Assembly: GCA_910586405.1 (NCBI GenBank)
Contig: CAJUII010000080.1
Coordinates: forward strand, 1-11,679
Direction of reading: 5' to 3'
Length of the DNA: 11,679 nucleotides
Source: an uncultured Lachnospiraceae bacterium
GTDB taxonomy: Bacteria; Bacillota; Clostridia; Lachnospirales; Lachnospiraceae
The notes under the pieces were generated by a model, which saw nothing but the letters and a program-made list of their open reading frames with translations, searched no databases and was not told where the DNA came from. Shown piece by piece: positions 1 through 6,327 of the stretch; the first letter of the stretch is position 1, and each line of letters starts with the position of its first letter. A program made the translations under genes and the position numbers.

Positions 1-848
1 AATAATTTTCCAAAATAACTGCTGCTGCCCAATCCGCAGGCACTGGCAATCACCGTGACAGACTCCTTTCCCTTTGCAAGCATTTGGCAGGCAGCTTGCA
101 GTCGGTAGTTTTGGATATATTCCACAGGCGTCATGTGCAGGCAGTCCTGAAACACGCGATAACACTCCCGCTCGCTCAGAAATGCCGCTGCCGCAAGCTC
201 TGCAATTGTAATTTTTTCAGCATAGTGCTCATGTATGTAAATCAACAGTTGTTTGATCTTATCGCTGCTTTTGTGATATTTCTTATCATGCACTATAAAT
301 TCATGGTATTGCTCAAATAACAGCAGCCATATTTGCGTCAACGCCTCCCGCAGTTTCATCTCATAGCCAAACTCCTTTTCCCGCAGACGAAACGCGTCCA
401 AAATGAATCCTAAAATTCTTTTCTGCTGCGGAGTTTCTGGAAACAGTGAAAGCAGCTCAAGCTGCGGTGCCGCCACAATCGGGGCAATATATTTTTGCTC
501 GATTCTGCTGCCCTGCGCTCCTGCAATCAGGGACACATCAAAAATATGAAGAAACTGAACGGTCTCTTCTGTCTGTGAGACTGCCCGCGTCTTGTGCAGA
601 ACGTTTGCATTGACCATACCGCCAGAGCCTGCGGGAAACACAATCTTGCCGGCGGAGGTCTCATATTCCAGCGCGCCGCTTTCCATATAAAAGATCTCGA
701 CCGCCCTATGCCAGTGCCACGGTGCAGTGCGTTCAATGTATTTATCCAGCTCTGCACGCGAGGCAATGTAGGGAAAATCGGCTGCAAAATCAGGCAGAGC
801 TTCTTCCCTGCTGCCAGTGTGAAATGCGACGCTTTGAACATTTTTCAT
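1..848 (-). CDS. AraC-family transcriptional regulator with N-terminal cupin domain (C-terminus beyond window)
   Basis: An open frame runs from ATG at 848 off the left edge, giving 282 residues without a stop. Residues about 35-90 form a cupin-type sensing domain: HWH at 45-47, then E51, and a glycine-rich turn near 74-77. This is the usual small-ligand pocket of AraC regulators. Residues about 196-282 form the double helix-turn-helix: the first HTH lies around IAELAAAAFLSERECYRVF, followed by the linker MTPVEYIQNYRLQAACQML. The second HTH (VTVIASACGLGSSSYFGK) runs into the edge. Family members are about 290 residues, so probably only 10-20 are missing. GGGAG lies about 11 nt before the start. 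The gene begins 37 bp after the leucine-rich-repeat-like gene on the same strand, with no promoter or terminator visible between, so co-transcription is likely. The family and DNA-binding role are secure; the ligand and targets are unknown. Confidence 0.93.
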   Translation of the reverse strand, partial: MKNVQSVAFHTGSREEALPDFAADFPYIASRAELDKYIERTAPWHWHRAVEIFYMESGALEYETSAGKIVFPAGSGGMVNANVLHKTRAVSQTEETVQFLHIFDVSLIAGAQGSRIEQKYIAPIVAAPQLELLSLFPETPQQKRILGFILDAFRLREKEFGYEMKLREALTQIWLLLFEQYHEFIVHDKKYHKSSDKIKQLLIYIHEHYAEKITIAELAAAAFLSERECYRVFQDCLHMTPVEYIQNYRLQAACQMLAKGKESVTVIASACGLGSSSYFGKL

Positions 849-884
849 CAAGGACTTCACTCCCAACCATTTCAATGCGATTCT

Positions 885-2111
885 CTAAAATTCTCTGATC
901 TCATCAAACCACTGTTCCCACTTTTCTGGAGAAATTACCACGCTCATACATTCTTTATCCAAGCCCTCCTTTAACTGCAAAATAGCCGTAAAGACATCTT
1001 CCCGCTCTGTTGTCTCTATGCCGTCCAGCCGATTGATTTTTTGGATAAACTCTGTCACAGCAGCTTGAACTTCCTCCTCTGTCTGTGATTTTTTTATCTG
1101 CTTAAAACAGCTCTTATATGCCCTCGTTGCCTTCTTTGCAATCTTTTCTTCCCATTCTGAAAATGGTATCCCGTACTCTGTCTCAAACCATACCCGCTTG
1201 CGCAATTGGGAGACACCAGAGTACTCCGTCATCTGTCGTTCCTTTTTCATCTGACGAAGTTCCGCCCTCAATGCCTTCCCGGCAGTTTCCTCTATGTTAT
1301 AGCCGATCAAACTTGTTAACCTCTCCCAGCTATGCAAGGCAGGCATCCCCTCCAAGCTGGGAACATACCGCAGCGCAATCCCTTCAAGCTGCTCTAATTT
1401 TGCAAGCGCATTTAGATTTGTCATATTTCCATATAAAGATATATCTCTTAGATGTTGAAACTGCAACAGACTTTCGCAGTCAAAAGCGGCTTTTGCGGGA
1501 TTGTTATAAATACACAGTGCAGCCGCCTGCGCCAACACCGGAAACACGGGTAACTGACAAACGATGTTTTCTTTTGGATAATCCGGCGTAAATTCCATAT
1601 ATGGCATTTTATCACACTTTATGATCTCAAAATTTTCGAGTGCTCCTGCTAAGGTGAGCTCTCGTATATTTCCCCCCACTATAATCTCAAACCTGTAATC
1701 TGTGGCGCTCGAATCAGGAAGGTTCTTCTGCTGGCACCCGTGTACATAAATACACAGGTGCGTAATATTCGCATCTGCAAGCTCTACACGCATACCGGCA
1801 TGAGGGAACCATTGAAATTGTTCGATTTTCCTTTTCTTAGACCATTCAATAAAACCTGTATCGTTGCCAGAATAGTAAAACCACCGCGGCCAATTGCCAT
1901 AGGGACAATCCTCTTTATTGCTATCTCCTGTAAGAAATTCGTTAAAGGCGTCCCAGTTGATCACACTGTCCGGCTCCACCCAGACATCATACGTTCCCTC
2001 GGAAAGCCCTTTTGTTCCAATCGAAAAAGAACCCTGTCCTGCCGGAATCATCACCCTGTGGCTGTCTTTGCCTGTCAGTGAAATCACGCACTCTCTATCA
2101 CTCATGCTCAT
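885..2111 (-). CDS. Leucine-rich-repeat-like cytoplasmic protein, function unknown
   Basis: A 408-residue protein with no signal peptide or membrane segment. Residues 1-115 are an unrecognised N-terminal region with many aromatic residues. From about 145 there are strand-like steps (GGNIRELTLAGAL, then FEIIKC). Residues about 218-270 hold two or three degenerate leucine-rich repeats (HLRDISLYGNMTNLNALAKL, then LEGIALRYVPSLEGMPAL). The C-terminal 105 residues are charged and helical (EWEEKIAKKATRAYKSCFKQI), ending in KWEQWFDEIREF. The architecture resembles bacterial LRR proteins with a helical tail, sometimes loosely labelled gliding motility protein; I attach no function to that label. AGGAAAGGAAG immediately precedes two in-frame ATGs at 2111 and 2105. 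The 2105 start has 6-nt spacing from AGGAAG, and either could be used. The AraC gene follows 36 bp downstream. The coding call is good; function is open, a protein-protein interaction scaffold being the most that can be inferred. Confidence 0.82.
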   Translation of the reverse strand: MSMSDRECVISLTGKDSHRVMIPAGQGSFSIGTKGLSEGTYDVWVEPDSVINWDAFNEFLTGDSNKEDCPYGNWPRWFYYSGNDTGFIEWSKKRKIEQFQWFPHAGMRVELADANITHLCIYVHGCQQKNLPDSSATDYRFEIIVGGNIRELTLAGALENFEIIKCDKMPYMEFTPDYPKENIVCQLPVFPVLAQAAALCIYNNPAKAAFDCESLLQFQHLRDISLYGNMTNLNALAKLEQLEGIALRYVPSLEGMPALHSWERLTSLIGYNIEETAGKALRAELRQMKKERQMTEYSGVSQLRKRVWFETEYGIPFSEWEEKIAKKATRAYKSCFKQIKKSQTEEEVQAAVTEFIQKINRLDGIETTEREDVFTAILQLKEGLDKECMSVVISPEKWEQWFDEIREF

Positions 2112-2141
2112 CTTCCTTTCCTAGTACTCAAAATAAAATAA

Positions 2142-2147
2142 ATTATA
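2142..2147 (-). promoter_or_regulatory. Probable -10 element of the LRR-like/AraC transcript
   Basis: On the minus strand there is a perfect TATAAT (preceded by TATGA), 31 bp upstream of the ATG at 2111. The -35 region is poor: TTCTGG with a 19-nt spacer is the best candidate. Activation by a regulator, or a weak promoter, would fit. It is the best promoter candidate for the two-gene transcript running to the left edge. Confidence 0.4.
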
Positions 2148-2212
2148 TCATAACTGTCACATTTGCGCCAGAATTGTGCTATAATGTTTCCAGTTAAAGC
2201 GCATACAACATG

Positions 2213-2240
2213 GATTTTTGTATAGTACTATATACAAATC
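2213..2240. repeat. Imperfect inverted repeat centred on TAGTACTA
   Basis: The arms GATTTTTGTATAG and CTATATACAAATC face each other around a central TA; the core TAGTACTA is perfectly palindromic and TTGTA/TACAA flank it. It lies between the lipoprotein stop codon and the LRR-like gene's -10 element, all on the minus strand. It could be an operator for the downstream transcript. As a terminator it would be poor, because the stem is AT-rich and has no T tract on the minus strand. Confidence 0.4.
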
Positions 2241-2274
2241 GCGCACGAATAAAATATTATCTGGTGTCAAGGAG

Positions 2275-4650
2275 TTACTTGGATAAACATTTGTTGGATA
2301 AATACCGAAACGTCCCGTCCGCAGACGGCTGAACCACAATCTCGTTCGTAAAGGCACAGTCCATATTCCTGTCAATCCAGACGCCGTCCACAATGAGTGT
2401 CAAGGTTCCGTCTTTGTTTTGCGTGTAATCCACCACTTCGCCAAACGGGGCGTAGGGGACTGCAAAAATCATCTCATATGGATAACTGTCGCTCGCTGCG
2501 TCATAGTTGCATTTTCTGCGGAGCTGCTCCCTTGTCACCGGAAAATAAGTCATCATAATACGCTCATATACTTCCGACGCAATTCGGTCATCTTCTACCC
2601 TGATCGTTTCTTTGGTATGAATGCGGTAAATATCATCGAACAGACACGGCTCTAGGATATCCTCCACCGTTCTGCTGTCCCAGCTTGTCACAAACGCATC
2701 GTAATTGACAAAGCTAATGCCATCTATATACTTTCTGGTCAGCTCCCTGCATCGCTCTGAGAGCGGTCTTATCCGCAGATATTGATTGGCGTCGGAGTGG
2801 ACAATTGCCTCCTGATATGTATAAATAAAATATCCCTTGGGCGTCAGATTGATAGTTGACAGATCGCTCACCAGTGTATTCTTTATATACGGCGTGCCGC
2901 CCTCCTTCCAGTCAACACCCACATAATAGGTCTGCAAGCTGCCCTTTTGATGAATGAATGTGACCGCACCGAGCAGTCCATCGCTGTGTACCCGATATAC
3001 CGTCACCAAAGCATCGCGCGCCTGTGTATATGCGTCATAAAAAGCTTCCACACCTTCATAGTTTTCCATATTCAGATCATCCGAGACACTGATATACCCT
3101 GCTGCTCCTAGAAGCTTCACAACCCTTTGGCATTGCTCTGTGCGAAAGTCTTTGACATTGGAGGCATAGGAAGTGCCCTGTTCTATTTCCATGTGTTGAT
3201 ACACACTGCTGACTGTCTTTGCAGCCTTTAAAATAGTACACTCCAATTCCTTTCTCTCTGATTCTGAAAGAAGACAGCTATCTGCGTAAGGCAAATACCA
3301 AAAGGAGTCATCTGCTTCGGATTTGCTCTTTTCAATCCAGTTCTCTGTTTTTTGTTCCTCAGCTGATAAAGCTGCCTGCCCTCCATAAATTTCCGCCCAC
3401 TCCTCTCCTGTCAGACGCTCCGTGCGCCACCATGCCTCATACGCTCCCTCGATAATTGTGTTGGATACATACTGGAAGGCACCGTTCTCCTGCAAACGGA
3501 TTGTGACTTTATGGGAAAATGCTTTTGCGGTGCACTCATACGGAAATACCGCATTTACTGTCAACGTGATCGTTCCGTCCGCGTTTTCATCATACTCGAC
3601 AACTTCGGGATAGGGCTGGTTCGTACATTCGATTTCATACAGCCCTCTTGGTCTGTATGAATACATTCCGTCCGCTGGAATATACTCTGTTTTTGACCGC
3701 AGCGCTTCGCTGTTGATATTCAGATGAGACTGCACCACCTTCTCAAATTCATATTGGGGAATCTGATAAACAGCGCCCTTGTTCGGATTTTCATCAAGCA
3801 CATAGGATGCGGGCTGATGATAGACCATCGGATAAAATCGGTCAAACAAATCATAGATCTCCAGCTTCCCAATATCTGTTTCATCCCAGTTGGCCAGAAA
3901 CAGATTATTGCACGCATATCCCACTGGCTGTATATATTTACGGTTCAGCTCGCGGCATTGTCCATCCAACGGCGCTACCCTGATGGCGACTCGTTCCGGT
4001 GCATCGGTCAGCGAGACGATGTAATAGTCCTCTGAAAAATAGCTTCCCGCAAATAATAGATAGCCCTCTTGTGTATACTGCCACAGATCCGCAACATATT
4101 TCACTGTATCTTTGACTGTAAATTTTTTGCCTGTGCTATCGTTATATTGATAAAAGCTCCGATCGATCTCAACCATTCCATCCTCCGTGTGAAAAGTATA
4201 CAGTTGAAATCCCTGTATACAGTTCTCCTGCGCTTCACTGCACCCTGCATGTTCAATGCCGATAACTTGAATCATCGTGAGCTCTGCCGTCTGTTCTGCG
4301 CACACTGCATCACAAAAGCGCCTTACCTGCTCCGCATTTGTCATGTCGATCTGATTTTCTCCGTCAATCGCCGCGTATCCGTTTTCACCCAATCTGCTGA
4401 CAATATTCTGTATTGTCTCCAAATTTCCTCTCAGGACTTGCCCTGTTGCTTCATTCAGACATTCACAGACGATTTCACTGATTTCTTCCGCCTTTGCACT
4501 GTTCGACTCTTGTCTGGACAATGCACGATGATCTAGCACTACAACGTCATCTTTGTCCTGTCGTTGCACATTGCAGGCTGTCATTGTAAGACAGACGCCT
4601 AACATGATTCCTAACAGCAAAAATTTACTGGACTTTTGTGGTAATTTCAT
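2275..4650 (-). CDS. Large secreted lipoprotein with an internal tandem duplication
   Basis: A 791-residue protein. Residues 1-26 are a lipoprotein signal peptide: KLPQKSSK, then a hydrophobic stretch, then MTAC with lipidated Cys26. It is predicted to be anchored on the outer face of the membrane. The mature chain holds two diverged copies of one unit, about 45-400 and 459-788. Matching landmarks are PLDGQCRELNRKYI (227-240) with PLSERCRELTRKYI (629-642), the DLF or CLFDD segment after each, and EVVEYDENADGT (349-360) with EVVDYTQNKDGT (738-749), each followed by a strand and a closing YVSN or YLSN. The linker at 401-455 is charged and Trp-rich. The start at 4650 was chosen because AAAGGA lies 9 nt upstream and it begins the signal peptide; an in-frame ATG at 4719 has no such support. 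No catalytic motif was seen. Function is unknown; ligand binding or an envelope role is only a guess. Confidence 0.87.
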   Translation of the reverse strand: MKLPQKSSKFLLLGIMLGVCLTMTACNVQRQDKDDVVVLDHRALSRQESNSAKAEEISEIVCECLNEATGQVLRGNLETIQNIVSRLGENGYAAIDGENQIDMTNAEQVRRFCDAVCAEQTAELTMIQVIGIEHAGCSEAQENCIQGFQLYTFHTEDGMVEIDRSFYQYNDSTGKKFTVKDTVKYVADLWQYTQEGYLLFAGSYFSEDYYIVSLTDAPERVAIRVAPLDGQCRELNRKYIQPVGYACNNLFLANWDETDIGKLEIYDLFDRFYPMVYHQPASYVLDENPNKGAVYQIPQYEFEKVVQSHLNINSEALRSKTEYIPADGMYSYRPRGLYEIECTNQPYPEVVEYDENADGTITLTVNAVFPYECTAKAFSHKVTIRLQENGAFQYVSNTIIEGAYEAWWRTERLTGEEWAEIYGGQAALSAEEQKTENWIEKSKSEADDSFWYLPYADSCLLSESERKELECTILKAAKTVSSVYQHMEIEQGTSYASNVKDFRTEQCQRVVKLLGAAGYISVSDDLNMENYEGVEAFYDAYTQARDALVTVYRVHSDGLLGAVTFIHQKGSLQTYYVGVDWKEGGTPYIKNTLVSDLSTINLTPKGYFIYTYQEAIVHSDANQYLRIRPLSERCRELTRKYIDGISFVNYDAFVTSWDSRTVEDILEPCLFDDIYRIHTKETIRVEDDRIASEVYERIMMTYFPVTREQLRRKCNYDAASDSYPYEMIFAVPYAPFGEVVDYTQNKDGTLTLIVDGVWIDRNMDCAFTNEIVVQPSADGTFRYLSNKCLSK

Positions 4651-4741
4651 GTATTTTTCCTTTCTTCTCTGGTGATTAGCGCTACTGCATTGTACTGTGT
4701 CATACATTCCAGAGATCACGCAGTATCCAAATATTTTCTAT

Positions 4742-4770
4742 ATCTTACATCTGTAATATTTATAAGTCAA
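4742..4770 (-). promoter_or_regulatory. Lipoprotein-gene promoter with a TACA-N2-TGTA operator
   Basis: On the minus strand, TTGACT (4765-4770) and TAAGAT (4742-4747) are separated by 17 nt. Across the spacer and -10 lies the perfect dyad TTACAGATGTAA (4745-4756). A TACA-N2-TGTA core is the type of site bound by BlaI/MecI/CopY-family repressors, and its position would block polymerase. No such repressor is encoded in the window, so the regulator is not identified. The untranslated leader would be about 85 nt and contains CTCTGG (4667-4672) that can pair with CCAGAG (4709-4714) near the ribosome binding site. Confidence 0.55.
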
Positions 4771-4829
4771 GTAAATTTTTGTAATTGCTTCATCTTATTT
4801 CCATATGTTTTTCATTCTTGGTTCTTTCA

Positions 4830-4905
4830 GATTTCGCCTCACAAGCAATCCTATCTTTGTACAAAGTTGACTTTCCTGCCAGTACGCCGCGACAAACACA
4901 TAAAT
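4830..4905. repeat. Imperfect direct repeat, copy 1
   Basis: This shares GATTTC, ACAAGC, TATCTTTGTACAA, ACTTTCCTGCCA and the following TACGCC/TACACC with copy 2 at 4998-5080. Only two one-base indels are needed over the first 60 bases. It contains the perfect 12-bp palindrome CTTTGTACAAAG (4855-4866). The flanks also show weaker similarity, so the original duplication may have been close to the full 168-bp period. Confidence 0.6.
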
Positions 4906-4945
4906 GAACAATCCGTTATTCATAAATTCTGAGCGCTCTTATTTT

Positions 4946-4967
4946 CCAAATAGAATCCAAATAGAAT
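4946..4967. repeat. Perfect 11-bp tandem repeat (2 copies)
   Basis: CCAAATAGAAT occurs twice head to tail, without mismatch. It lies between the two copies of the larger direct repeat and is consistent with slippage in non-coding sequence. Confidence 0.7.
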
Positions 4968-4997
4968 TGAAGTGCCATTACACTTGAATATCTTGCG

Positions 4998-5080
4998 GAT
5001 TTCACTTTACAAGCGTATAATATCTTTGTACAATAATTCACTTTCCTGCCATTACACCTGCGCAAATTCATACTTTCATT
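4998..5080. repeat. Imperfect direct repeat, copy 2
   Basis: This is the second copy of the element at 4830-4905. The palindromic core is reduced to TTGTACAA (5026-5033) because the right arm has diverged. A third short match to its end, TGCCATTACAC, occurs just upstream at 4973-4983, suggesting repeated local rearrangement. Confidence 0.6.
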
Positions 5081-5250
5081 TACAATTTCTATCAAAGATT
5101 TCTAAAAATGCTAGATTGATGAATCATCACGATTCACAATAACTCTACGCTCGCCAGCTCATCGTAAACAAATGAATATATCTTGTCCTCACTATATCCA
5201 AATACGCGCTCGGCAGGAACACACAGCACAGAACCTATGAAGGAGACATC

Positions 5251-5295
5251 ATGCTCAACATCAAACAAATTGAAGAAATCAAAACACTGCGATAA
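5251..5295 (+). CDS. Possible 14-residue leader peptide upstream of the Rrf2 gene
   Basis: A 15-codon frame encodes MLNIKQIEEIKTLR. AAGGAG (5240-5245) sits 5 nt before its ATG, and the stop is 13 nt before the Rrf2 start, directly against that gene's AGGAGG. The arrangement would permit translational coupling. It may instead be the surviving 5' end of a lost gene. No homologue is recognised. Confidence 0.3.
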   Translation: MLNIKQIEEIKTLR

Positions 5296-5308
5296 CAGGA
5301 GGTGCACC

Positions 5309-5746
5309 ATGCAGATTTCAAGCAGATTTACGATCGCCGTCCATGTACTCCTATGCATCGAGACTTTTCAGGAGAAGCAGAAAGTGACCAGTGAGTTTCT
5401 TGCAGCCAGCGTCAATGTGAATCCCGTCGTGATCAGAAGATTGCTGCAACAGCTAAAAAAAGCCGGACTTGTCCGTGTGATGCGGGGCAGCGGAGGCGCA
5501 GCGATTGACAAACCCATAGACAAGCTTACATTGCTTGACGTATATCATGCTGTGGCGTGTGTGGAGGAAGATACACTGTTTCACTTTCACGAAAACCCAA
5601 ACCCGCTTTGTCCGATCGGCAAGAATATTCACGCTATTTTGGATGTACAGCTCGATAAAATTCAAAAAGCAATGGAGCAGGAAATGCAATCCGTGACAAT
5701 TCAGGACCTTATAAAGAATTTTTCAAATACAATATCAGAATCATAA
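5309..5746 (+). CDS. Rrf2-family transcriptional regulator
   Basis: A 145-residue protein of normal Rrf2 length. MQISSRFTIAVHVLLCIE at the N-terminus is the typical first helix. Residues about 27-62 form the winged helix-turn-helix (VTSEFLAASVNVNPVVIRRL, then LVRVMRGSGGA as the wing). The LTLLDVYHAV segment and dimerisation helix follow, with HENPNPLCPIGKNI (94-107). Cysteines are at 16, 84 and 101; the close three-Cys cluster of the Fe-S members IscR and NsrR is absent. It therefore looks like the non-cluster, YwnA-like branch, perhaps sensing through single thiols. The start at 5309 has AGGAGG 6 nt upstream; a longer in-frame reading from 5183 lacks homology and a ribosome site. The cupin gene begins 96 bp downstream with its own promoter and is the likeliest target. 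Confidence 0.93.
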   Translation: MQISSRFTIAVHVLLCIETFQEKQKVTSEFLAASVNVNPVVIRRLLQQLKKAGLVRVMRGSGGAAIDKPIDKLTLLDVYHAVACVEEDTLFHFHENPNPLCPIGKNIHAILDVQLDKIQKAMEQEMQSVTIQDLIKNFSNTISES

Positions 5747-5747
5747 A

Positions 5748-5801
5748 ATAGTCATATTGTAACTATTGACACTACAACAAGATCGTGCTATAACTATAGT
5801 T
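5748..5801 (+). promoter_or_regulatory. Cupin promoter with paired ACTAT/ATAGT operator sites
   Basis: TTGACA (5766-5771) and TATAAC (5789-5794) are spaced by exactly 17 nt, a near-consensus sigma-A promoter. AACTATAGTT (5792-5801) is a perfect 10-bp palindrome covering the end of the -10 element. The same half-sites recur as ATAGT (5748-5752) facing ACTAT (5762-5766) across the -35 edge. Two dyads built from one half-site around the promoter suggest repression. The adjacent Rrf2 regulator is the obvious candidate, by inference from position. Confidence 0.75.
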
Positions 5802-5842
5802 GTATCAATCAATATTACAACAACAGAAATGGAGGTACAATA

Positions 5843-6193
5843 ATGGCAAATTTTAACAAAGTACATGTAGCGTCCGATGCAAGAACAGAGCTTCATGACC
5901 AGCTTGCCTTGACAGGCGCAGAGGTCAGCATTAATAATCTTCCCGCCGGTGCGTGTGTGCCTTTTGTTCATGCACACAAAAAGAATGAGGAAATCTATGC
6001 AATTCTCTCTGGAAAAGGCAAAGCTGTCATTGACGGGGAAACGGTGACACTTGCCGCTGGTGACTGGCTCCGCGTTTCACCTGCCGCAAAACGTCAGTTT
6101 TTTGCGGCAGAAGACACTGCAATCAGTTTTGTATGTATTCAGGTTAAGGAACATTCCCTTGAAGATTACACAAAAGATGACGCAATCGTATAA
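5843..6193 (+). CDS. Small single-domain cupin protein
   Basis: A 116-residue cytoplasmic protein with one cupin barrel. Motif 1 is clear: PFVHAHKKNEEIYAILSGKG, with H43, H45 and E49 (or E50) as metal ligands. Motif 2 starts GDWLRVSPAAKRQF (73-86); where the fourth ligand His is normal (P-x-G-x-x-H) it has A82 and Q85. The site may thus bind metal with three protein ligands or have lost redox function, so the reaction cannot be named. GGAGG lies 7 nt before the ATG. Its own strong promoter and operator, 96 bp after an Rrf2 regulator, suggest an inducible stress-related gene. The hairpin at 6220-6261 follows closely, so it is probably transcribed alone or as the tail of the Rrf2 transcript. 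Confidence 0.92.
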   Translation: MANFNKVHVASDARTELHDQLALTGAEVSINNLPAGACVPFVHAHKKNEEIYAILSGKGKAVIDGETVTLAAGDWLRVSPAAKRQFFAAEDTAISFVCIQVKEHSLEDYTKDDAIV

Positions 6194-6219
6194 TTATGAA
6201 AAACTCGTGACCAGACACC

Positions 6220-6261
6220 AAAGGACTGTCAGAATGAATCAAATTCTTCTGACAGTCCTTT
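6220..6261 (+). terminator. Perfect 15-bp hairpin between convergent cupin and chemoreceptor genes
   Basis: AAAGGACTGTCAGAA (6220-6234) pairs perfectly with TTCTGACAGTCCTTT (6247-6261) across a 12-nt loop. It lies 26 bp after the cupin stop and 66 bp beyond the chemoreceptor stop. The T tract is short on both strands (CCTTTCTGT on +, CCTTTGGTG on -). It is best read as a bidirectional terminator, though a weak one judged by the T run. Confidence 0.75.
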
Positions 6262-6327
6262 CTGTCCTCCTGCACACAAACATCCGAACAGGATCTTCTT
6301 TGCGCGGGACGCACCCCAATAGTGCTT

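Larger units (their letters stand above)
4771..5250. other. Gene-poor AT-rich intergenic stretch with a decayed duplication
   Basis: No convincing protein gene lies between the lipoprotein promoter and the region just before the Rrf2 gene. The stretch contains a roughly 168-bp-period duplication (separate entries), an 11-bp tandem repeat at 4946-4967, and two overlapping dyads: the perfect 6-1-6 TGATGAATCATCA (5117-5129) and TGAATC-N5-GATTCA (5120-5136). The Rrf2 promoter should lie in the last 150-200 bp, but no good -35/-10 pair was found. The best pair is TTTACA at 5079-5084 with a weak CTAAAA 17 nt later. Confidence 0.5.

Noticed and set aside
2180..2185. Plus-strand TATAAT
   Set aside because: No suitable -35 and no plus-strand gene downstream; it faces the end of the minus-strand lipoprotein gene.
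4651..4719. In-frame upstream extension of the lipoprotein
   Set aside because: It would put 23 polar residues before the signal peptide and lacks a ribosome site.
4672..4932. 86-codon plus-strand open frame
   Set aside because: It overlaps the lipoprotein promoter, has low-complexity AT-driven composition, and has no ribosome site.
4830..5080. Direct repeats as attachment sites or the start of a CRISPR array
   Set aside because: Only two imperfect copies, no integrase or cas gene, and the interval is too short to be an excisable element.
5134..5290. Minus-strand protein-like stretch (VFGYSEDKIYSFVYDELASV) that could be a gene relic
   Set aside because: There is no credible start, the frame continues only as antisense to the Rrf2 gene, and no family is recognised; kept as a curiosity only.
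5183..5308. In-frame upstream extension of the Rrf2 gene
   Set aside because: Family proteins begin at MQISSRF, and AGGAGG is placed 6 nt before that ATG.
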